Part shown: in pieces, positions 60,394 through 64,000 of the stretch
Position numbering within the stretch: the first letter of the stretch is position 1
Layout of the letters: each line of letters opens with the position of its first letter
The notes under the pieces: model-generated
What the model was told of the DNA's origin: nothing
Database searches by the model: none
Seen by the model: only the letters and a program-made list of their open reading frames with translations
Origin: JADHLJ01 sp038118725
Lineage (GTDB): Bacteria; Pseudomonadota; Alphaproteobacteria; Thalassobaculales; Thalassobaculaceae
Reading direction: 5' to 3'
Assembly: GCA_038118725.1 (NCBI GenBank)
Contig: JAYOIK010000005.1
Location: forward strand, 33,918-97,917
DNA: 64,000 bases
Translations under genes and position numbers: made by a program

Positions 60394-61157
60394 GCCGGAC
60401 CCTCGTCCTGCAATCCTTTCACGCGCGTCCGTGGCCCGGAGTGATCGAGACCTGCATCGCCAGCACGCGAAGCTGGGCGGCGCGTCATAAATACGCTTAC
60501 GAATTCGTCGGCGACGAGATAATCGATCTCTTGCCGCCGCTGTATCGCGAGAAATGCTTTGGGCGATGGCCGGTGATGACGGATCTCGCCCGATTACTCC
60601 TGATGCGGGACCGGCTCGACGCGGGGGCGGATCGCGTTGTTTGGATAGATGCCGACGTGCTGATATTCGCGCCGGCTCTGTTCGTCATCGACCCCAGCCT
60701 CGACCACGCCGTCGGCCGGGAGGTCTGGGTTTCCCGAGACGATGCCGGGCGTTGGCGGGTTCGGCGTCATGTTCACAACGCCGTGCTGAGTTTCGACGCG
60801 GGCACGCCGGCGCTGGATTTCCTGATCCACGCCACCCGGCGGGTGGTGGAACGCCTGGAGCGACCGGCCAGTCCCCAGATCGCCGGGCCAAAACTGCTCT
60901 CGACCCTGCACAATCTGGTGGCCTTCCCGGTGTTGGAGGAAGCCGGCATGCTGAGCCCCGCCGTGCTGGCCGATTTGATCGCGGGCGACGGCCTGGCGCT
61001 GCACCGTCAGATCCAAGCGCGGCGCAAGCCCATGGCGGCAGCCAACCTTTGTCATTCGCTTTTGGGCGCAACGGTCGACGGCGTTGGCGTCGATAACGTT
61101 TTGCTGGCCGAGAGCGCGGCGATCCTGACGAAGGATTTCGCCGCGCGCGGTTTGTAA
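60390..61157 (+). CDS. Putative GT-A-type glycosyltransferase
   Basis: 255 residues from GTG 60390, which overlaps the LysR stop (GTGA). The DxD-type metal motif is in DRVVWIDADVLIFAP, preceded by KCFGRWPVMTDLARLLLMRDRL, a common arrangement in nucleotide-diphospho-sugar transferases. A second conserved stretch, HNAVLSFDAGTPALDFLIHA, would be the acceptor side. No known subfamily was recognised. The frame is open far upstream, but that part is LysR sequence in another frame. Confidence 0.6.
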   Translation: MSRTLVLQSFHARPWPGVIETCIASTRSWAARHKYAYEFVGDEIIDLLPPLYREKCFGRWPVMTDLARLLLMRDRLDAGADRVVWIDADVLIFAPALFVIDPSLDHAVGREVWVSRDDAGRWRVRRHVHNAVLSFDAGTPALDFLIHATRRVVERLERPASPQIAGPKLLSTLHNLVAFPVLEEAGMLSPAVLADLIAGDGLALHRQIQARRKPMAAANLCHSLLGATVDGVGVDNVLLAESAAILTKDFAARGL

Positions 61158-61178
61158 CAAGATCAAGGAGACGCGGGG

Positions 61179-61823
61179 TTGGACTTCCTTTCCACGCTCC
61201 ACGCTCAACTGACCGACTTTCGTCCGCTTATCGCCAGCCTGACGATTTGCGCAACGGCGGTGATGGCGGCCTCGGCGGCGATCCAGGCGGTTCGGCACGA
61301 CTTTGACCTGTTCGGCGCGATCGCCCTGGCGGTGGTGACCGCGGTCGGCGGCGGCACCTTGCGGGATCTTCTGATCGGGCGCACCCCGGTCTTTTGGATG
61401 ACCGACATGACCTATCTGGCAACCGCGGCGCCGGTGGGGTTCGCGTTCTTCTTCATCGCCCGACAGCTGCGTAGCGGCGGCGGCAACCGGTTGAGGCTGT
61501 TGCTGTATCTCGACGCCATAGGCCTGTCGTTGTTCACGCTGGTCGGCGCGAGCGTGGCGCTTGCGGCCGACACGCACCCGATCATCGCCATCATCCTGGG
61601 ATGCGTAACCGGGGTCGCGGGTGGAGTCATTCGCGACGTCCTCTGTGGGGTACAGCCTTCGATCCTGAAAGAGGATTTCACCGCCGCGATCTCGCTCGCC
61701 GGCGGCGCGGTCTATGTCCTGGTTCGGGATCTCATCGACGACAGGACGTCGATGGCGGGTGTTTTCACCGTCATGACGATCGTGCGCTGCGCGGTGGTGC
61801 GCATGCGGGAACGAGGCACGTAA
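61179..61823 (+). CDS. TRIC-like (UPF0126/YadS) membrane cation channel
   Basis: 214 residues from TTG 61179, supported by GGAGACGCGGGG just before it. Two repeats of three helices plus one more, with the glycine-rich kinked helices VTAVGGGTLRDLLIGRTPVFWM and VTGVAGGVIRDVLCGVQPSILKEDF, the signature of trimeric intracellular cation channels. Probably a monovalent-cation channel. It ends before a hairpin terminator. Confidence 0.9.
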   Translation: MDFLSTLHAQLTDFRPLIASLTICATAVMAASAAIQAVRHDFDLFGAIALAVVTAVGGGTLRDLLIGRTPVFWMTDMTYLATAAPVGFAFFFIARQLRSGGGNRLRLLLYLDAIGLSLFTLVGASVALAADTHPIIAIILGCVTGVAGGVIRDVLCGVQPSILKEDFTAAISLAGGAVYVLVRDLIDDRTSMAGVFTVMTIVRCAVVRMRERGT

Positions 61824-61848
61824 CCCGAGCGGTTGCTCCAAAAACGAA

Positions 61849-61872
61849 AGAAGGCTCCTCGCGGAGCCTTCT
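61849..61872 (-). terminator. Rho-independent terminator of the short minus-strand unit
   Basis: A perfect ten-base stem AGAAGGCTCC with a four-base loop. The thymine-rich tail (TTTCGTTTTT) appears on the minus strand, so it ends leftward transcription. On the plus strand no T-run follows the TRIC gene. Confidence 0.85.
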
Positions 61873-61949
61873 CGTGAGTTGGGCCATTGTTGGGGGCCCC
61901 CAATCGCCTCGGTGCGCCTTGAGCGTCCCGTGGCGACCGGCGTGTTCCT

Positions 61950-62030
61950 TTAGACGGACAGCGAAGGTTGCTCCGTTGTCGCCGCAAGAACACTAGCCCG
62001 GCACCAATGTGCCCTTTTCTCACTCGACAT
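61950..62030 (-). CDS. Very short reading frame (26 codons) behind an extended ribosome site
   Basis: Starts at ATG 62030, seven bases from the core GGAGG of a 16-base perfect anti-16S match, and ends at TAA 61950-61952. The product begins MSSEKRAHWCRASVLAATTE and has no known relative I recognise. The stop lies just before the downstream stem arm GAACAC, so ribosomes could affect the RNA fold. It may be a leader peptide rather than a functional protein. Confidence 0.5.
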   Translation of the reverse strand: MSSEKRAHWCRASVLAATTEQPSLSV

Positions 62031-62069
62031 TGGATCACCTCCTTTCGATTGTTGACGGTAAGCGAAGGC

Positions 62070-62098
62070 TAACATGAAATTTCGTGGGCGCACCACAA
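62070..62098 (-). promoter_or_regulatory. Possible promoter of the short minus-strand unit
   Basis: On the minus strand TTGTGG (62093-62098) and ATGTTA (62070-62075) are separated by exactly 17 bases and lie about 40-65 bases upstream of the small reading frame. Match to consensus is partial. Confidence 0.4.
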
Positions 62099-62169
62099 GA
62101 TATTGTGTATCCGCCGCGGCGTGCCGCAATCAACGCTCAGCCTTGTCGTTTCGTCCCCCCTTCTTCATC

Positions 62170-62189
62170 GCCCCCGCGGCGGCGGGGGC
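62170..62189. repeat. Single hairpin of the intergenic repeat family
   Basis: GCCCCCGC-GGCG-GCGGGGGC, a perfect eight-base stem followed by TTGCGGCG as in other copies. It lies in the 518-base spacer between the TRIC and SDR genes. No inverted partner is visible nearby. Confidence 0.6.
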
Positions 62190-62341
62190 TTGCGGCGAGG
62201 ACGGCAATACAGTCACGAAGTCGGGCCGCTTGAACCGGTTATGGTCGGAAAACCCGGCGGCAAGAGCGCCGCCTCCGCGGGCGCGACGGAAAACGTCGAC
62301 GCACACGAGACAACCACGGACGCTAGACCTAAACCGGACCT

Positions 62342-63094
62342 TCAGCCCTCCATGATCCCGGAGATCGTGAAGCCGCCGTCGGCGCCGAAGACATGACCCG
62401 TGGTGAAGCTGCAGGCGGGCGAGGCGAGAAACGCCGCGACCTCGGCGATTTCCTCGGGTCTACCGAAACGCTTCAACGGCATGCGCATGGCAACGCTGGG
62501 AGAAATGTCACCGGTCTGGTGGGTTTTGGTCGGGCCCGGCGCCACGGCGTTCACCAGGATATCGTGCTCGGCGAGCTCGATGGCCATGGTCTGGGTGAGG
62601 TTGATCAGTCCGGCCTTGCTGGCCCCATAGGCGGCCCGGCCCCGGCCACCGAAGATACCCGAATTCGAGGCGACATTGACGATCCGCCCGCCCTTGCCCC
62701 GGTCGACCATGTGCCGGGCAACGGCCTGACCGCACATGAAGGGCCCGCCGAGATTGATTCCAAGCACCCGGCCCCAGAAGTCATCCTCCATCTCGAGGAA
62801 CGGAGACTTGTCCATGACCCCGGCGTTGCAAACCAGGATATCGATCGCGCCCAATCTCTCGACCGCCGCCGCCACCATGGCCTCGACCGAGGCGCGGTCC
62901 GAAACGTCCACGCCGATCGCGGTCACCGCGTCGCCACCGGCACCCGTGATCCCCTCGGCGGTCTTTGTCGCCTCGGCCTCGTCCCGATCGGCGATCACCA
63001 CATGGATGCCGTCCGCCGCCAGCCGAGCGACAATCGCCCGCCCGATCCCACGCGCGCCGCCGGTTACGATTGCGGTTCTGAAACCCGACGCCAT
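62342..63094 (-). CDS. SDR family oxidoreductase
   Basis: 250 residues. Cofactor loop AIVTGGARGIGRAIVARL, CNAG, catalytic Ser in VNVASNSGIFGG, and YGASK are all present; C-terminus ends GADGGFTISGIMEG. GGGGAGG precedes ATG 63094. A 3-oxoacyl-ACP-reductase-like enzyme of unknown substrate. It follows the CREST-type gene by 36 bases on the same strand. Confidence 0.92.
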   Translation of the reverse strand: MASGFRTAIVTGGARGIGRAIVARLAADGIHVVIADRDEAEATKTAEGITGAGGDAVTAIGVDVSDRASVEAMVAAAVERLGAIDILVCNAGVMDKSPFLEMEDDFWGRVLGINLGGPFMCGQAVARHMVDRGKGGRIVNVASNSGIFGGRGRAAYGASKAGLINLTQTMAIELAEHDILVNAVAPGPTKTHQTGDISPSVAMRMPLKRFGRPEEIAEVAAFLASPACSFTTGHVFGADGGFTISGIMEG

Positions 63095-63130
63095 GATGCG
63101 CCTCCCCCGAATGAATATCCCTCGTGGAGA

Positions 63131-63907
63131 CTAACGCCGCCTTCGGAGCATCGCCAGGGGGACTATACACGCGCCCGCCGCGATCAGGTGCTTGACGCTG
63201 TGACCGCTGATCAGGCCACCGGTATGGGTCATGATCTCGTAGTCGAACCGCGCGGCCAGGATCGCGAGGCCATAGACGGCAATGGTCGCGGCGAGATATC
63301 GACCGACGACTAGACGTCCCTCGCGAAACAGCCAACAGATCAGCGGCAGGATAAGCATCGGACCGAACTGAATCAGGACGTAGGGTCTAAGATCACCGTG
63401 CCCCGCGCGCTCCGAGATGATCCAGTACACAATGCTGGCCACGCCCAGGACAACCGTGATCGGCAGGACCCAAACAACCCCGGCCCGCCGGTCGATACGG
63501 TCGGCGGTCACCGCCGCGAAAAACGCCATGAAGGCCACCGTCATCGGCAAGCGATCCCAGAACAGCCGCTCCGTGTCCGGCTCCCAATGGTAGTAAGCGG
63601 AGCCGAGCCCGATCAGCGCCACCGCCGCGAAGAACACCCGGTAGGGCAGCGCGTCGATCGGCGCCTCGAACAGGGCATCCGCCCGGGTTGAACTCACATG
63701 CCATAGGCCGACCAGACCGGCGATCACGAAGGCCAGGTTGCTTGCCACGTCCCCAAAACGCGGCACACCGCAGATGATCCTGACATCGGCGAACAGGTGA
63801 TAGGCGGGGTTCTGGGCGACGGGGGGCGCGAAGGCCGCCGCCACCGCCAACAGAATGCCGATACCGGCGAGAATGGCGAGTTTTCGGTTTCCGCTCGGGC
63901 TTTTCAT
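63131..63907 (-). CDS. CREST/alkaline-ceramidase-like membrane protein
   Basis: 258 residues with about seven hydrophobic helices. The CREST superfamily zinc-hydrolase pattern is visible: Ser and His in GLGSAYYHWEPDTERLFWDRLPMT with the following Asp, and HSVKHLIAA near the C-terminus. Members include ceramidases, PAQR receptors and uncharacterised bacterial hydrolases. ATG 63907 is preferred over a TTG two codons upstream because GGAGG lies eight bases before it. Confidence 0.75.
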   Translation of the reverse strand: MKSPSGNRKLAILAGIGILLAVAAAFAPPVAQNPAYHLFADVRIICGVPRFGDVASNLAFVIAGLVGLWHVSSTRADALFEAPIDALPYRVFFAAVALIGLGSAYYHWEPDTERLFWDRLPMTVAFMAFFAAVTADRIDRRAGVVWVLPITVVLGVASIVYWIISERAGHGDLRPYVLIQFGPMLILPLICWLFREGRLVVGRYLAATIAVYGLAILAARFDYEIMTHTGGLISGHSVKHLIAAGACIVPLAMLRRRR

Positions 63908-63920
63908 TTCCAATGCCTCC

Positions 63921-64000
63921 TCAGATCCGCGCCATCGCGCGTTCCGCCGCCAATTCCGTGGCCGCCGGATAATCGATCTTACCGGTTCCGAGCAACGGCA
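63921..64000 (-). CDS. C-terminal end of an acyl-CoA/acyl-ACP synthetase-like protein (5' end outside window)
   Basis: Only the last 26 residues are present, ending at TGA 63921-63923. The segment PLLGTGKIDYPAATELA resembles the conserved C-terminal Lys motif (xxGKID) of AMP-forming acyl ligases. Thirteen bases separate its stop from the CREST-type gene start, so the two are probably one operon, fitting lipid metabolism. Confidence 0.55.
   Translation of the reverse strand, partial: PLLGTGKIDYPAATELAAERAMARI

Larger units (their letters stand above)
61845..62062 (-). ncRNA. Candidate short structured transcript with extended Shine-Dalgarno
   Basis: About 215 bases from a plausible promoter to the terminator. 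The transcript carries GAAAGGAGGTGATCCA, complementary over 16 bases to the alphaproteobacterial 16S rRNA 3' end, just before a small reading frame. Two pairings are possible: GTGTTC with GAACAC (61942-61947 and 61988-61993) and GGCGAC with GTCGCC (61932-61937 and 61978-61983). They cross, so only one can form, or both as a pseudoknot. A perfect palindrome TTGGGGGCCCCCAA lies at 61890-61903. Function unknown. Confidence 0.55.

Noticed and set aside
62031..62046. A fragment of a 16S rRNA gene
   Set aside because: The match is 16 bases and flanks do not continue into 16S sequence; on the minus strand it works as an extended Shine-Dalgarno site.
61845..62062. A tmRNA or RNase P RNA gene
   Set aside because: No tRNA-like ends, tag reading frame or conserved RNase P core were seen.
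62103..62396. Plus-strand open frames in the TRIC–SDR spacer
   Set aside because: They run through a hairpin repeat and into the SDR antisense strand; no coding character.

Overview
The window looks like chromosomal DNA from a high-GC alphaproteobacterium, most likely Rhodospirillales-like. This rests on strong GC bias at third codon positions, the thrC–M16 peptidase gene pair, an ETF-beta lysine methyltransferase of the METTL20 type, CaiB-type CoA transferase, PAS_5-type proteins, and many luciferase-like flavin enzymes and short-chain dehydrogenases. It is a draft assembly: one run of exactly 100 Ns (17010-17109) is flanked by an identical 55-bp sequence on both sides. No rRNA, tRNA, CRISPR array, prophage or intact insertion sequence is visible. 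Roughly 65 protein genes can be supported.

Layout. 1-4.7 kb: a class II aldolase (cut by the window edge) with an FMN reductase, an AT-rich spacer, two hypothetical genes, then an ABM monooxygenase / isopropylmalate-dehydrogenase-like / DUF350 operon. 4.8-7.7 kb: ubiA with a downstream METTL20-type methyltransferase, and a DUF1932-type dehydrogenase. 7.9-10.6 kb: thrC and an M16 peptidase. 10.9-13.6 kb: the etfB-etfA-3-hydroxyacyl-CoA dehydrogenase operon; the ETF-beta protein carries the lysines that the methyltransferase family modifies. 14-21 kb: polA, the gapped CmcJ-like oxidoreductase with an SDR, cobQ and a periplasmic cyclophilin. 21.2-26.5 kb: a minus-strand catabolic cluster (gamma-glutamyltransferase, CoA transferase, GFA protein, LLM flavin enzyme, class II aldolase). 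26.6-30.9 kb: a copper P-type ATPase behind a MerR/CueR-like promoter, two tandem Lin0512 proteins and an MFS transporter.

31-36 kb: a divergent LysR regulator with a clear T-N11-A box, next to a non-pyrrolysine MttB-family methyltransferase and a large dimethylglycine-dehydrogenase-like flavoprotein, suggesting methylated-amine catabolism. 36-43 kb: an Fe-S uracil-DNA glycosylase, a pirin, a Lon-like protease, and a GT61/FkbM glycan pair. 42.8-56.8 kb: accessory metabolism (NicC-like hydroxylase, 2-hydroxyacid dehydrogenase, LLM enzymes, GT4, an orphan livM, GSTs, HCCA isomerase-like protein, 2-oxoglutarate dioxygenase, MOSC, two PAS_5 proteins, SDR). 57-64 kb: a hicAB toxin-antitoxin locus with two matching operators, chrA and a LysR regulator, a glycosyltransferase-like gene, a TRIC channel, an unexplained short minus-strand transcription unit, an SDR, a CREST-type membrane hydrolase and the end of an acyl-CoA-synthetase-like gene.

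The spaces between genes repeatedly hold a hairpin-forming repeat (core CGTCGCCC...GGGC) that often occurs as inverted pairs about 100-130 bp long, with compensatory changes in its stems. The two most unusual items are that repeat family and the short unit at 61.85-62.10 kb. The latter combines a 16-nt perfect match to the 16S rRNA 3' tail, a 26-codon reading frame, two mutually exclusive stems and a terminator.
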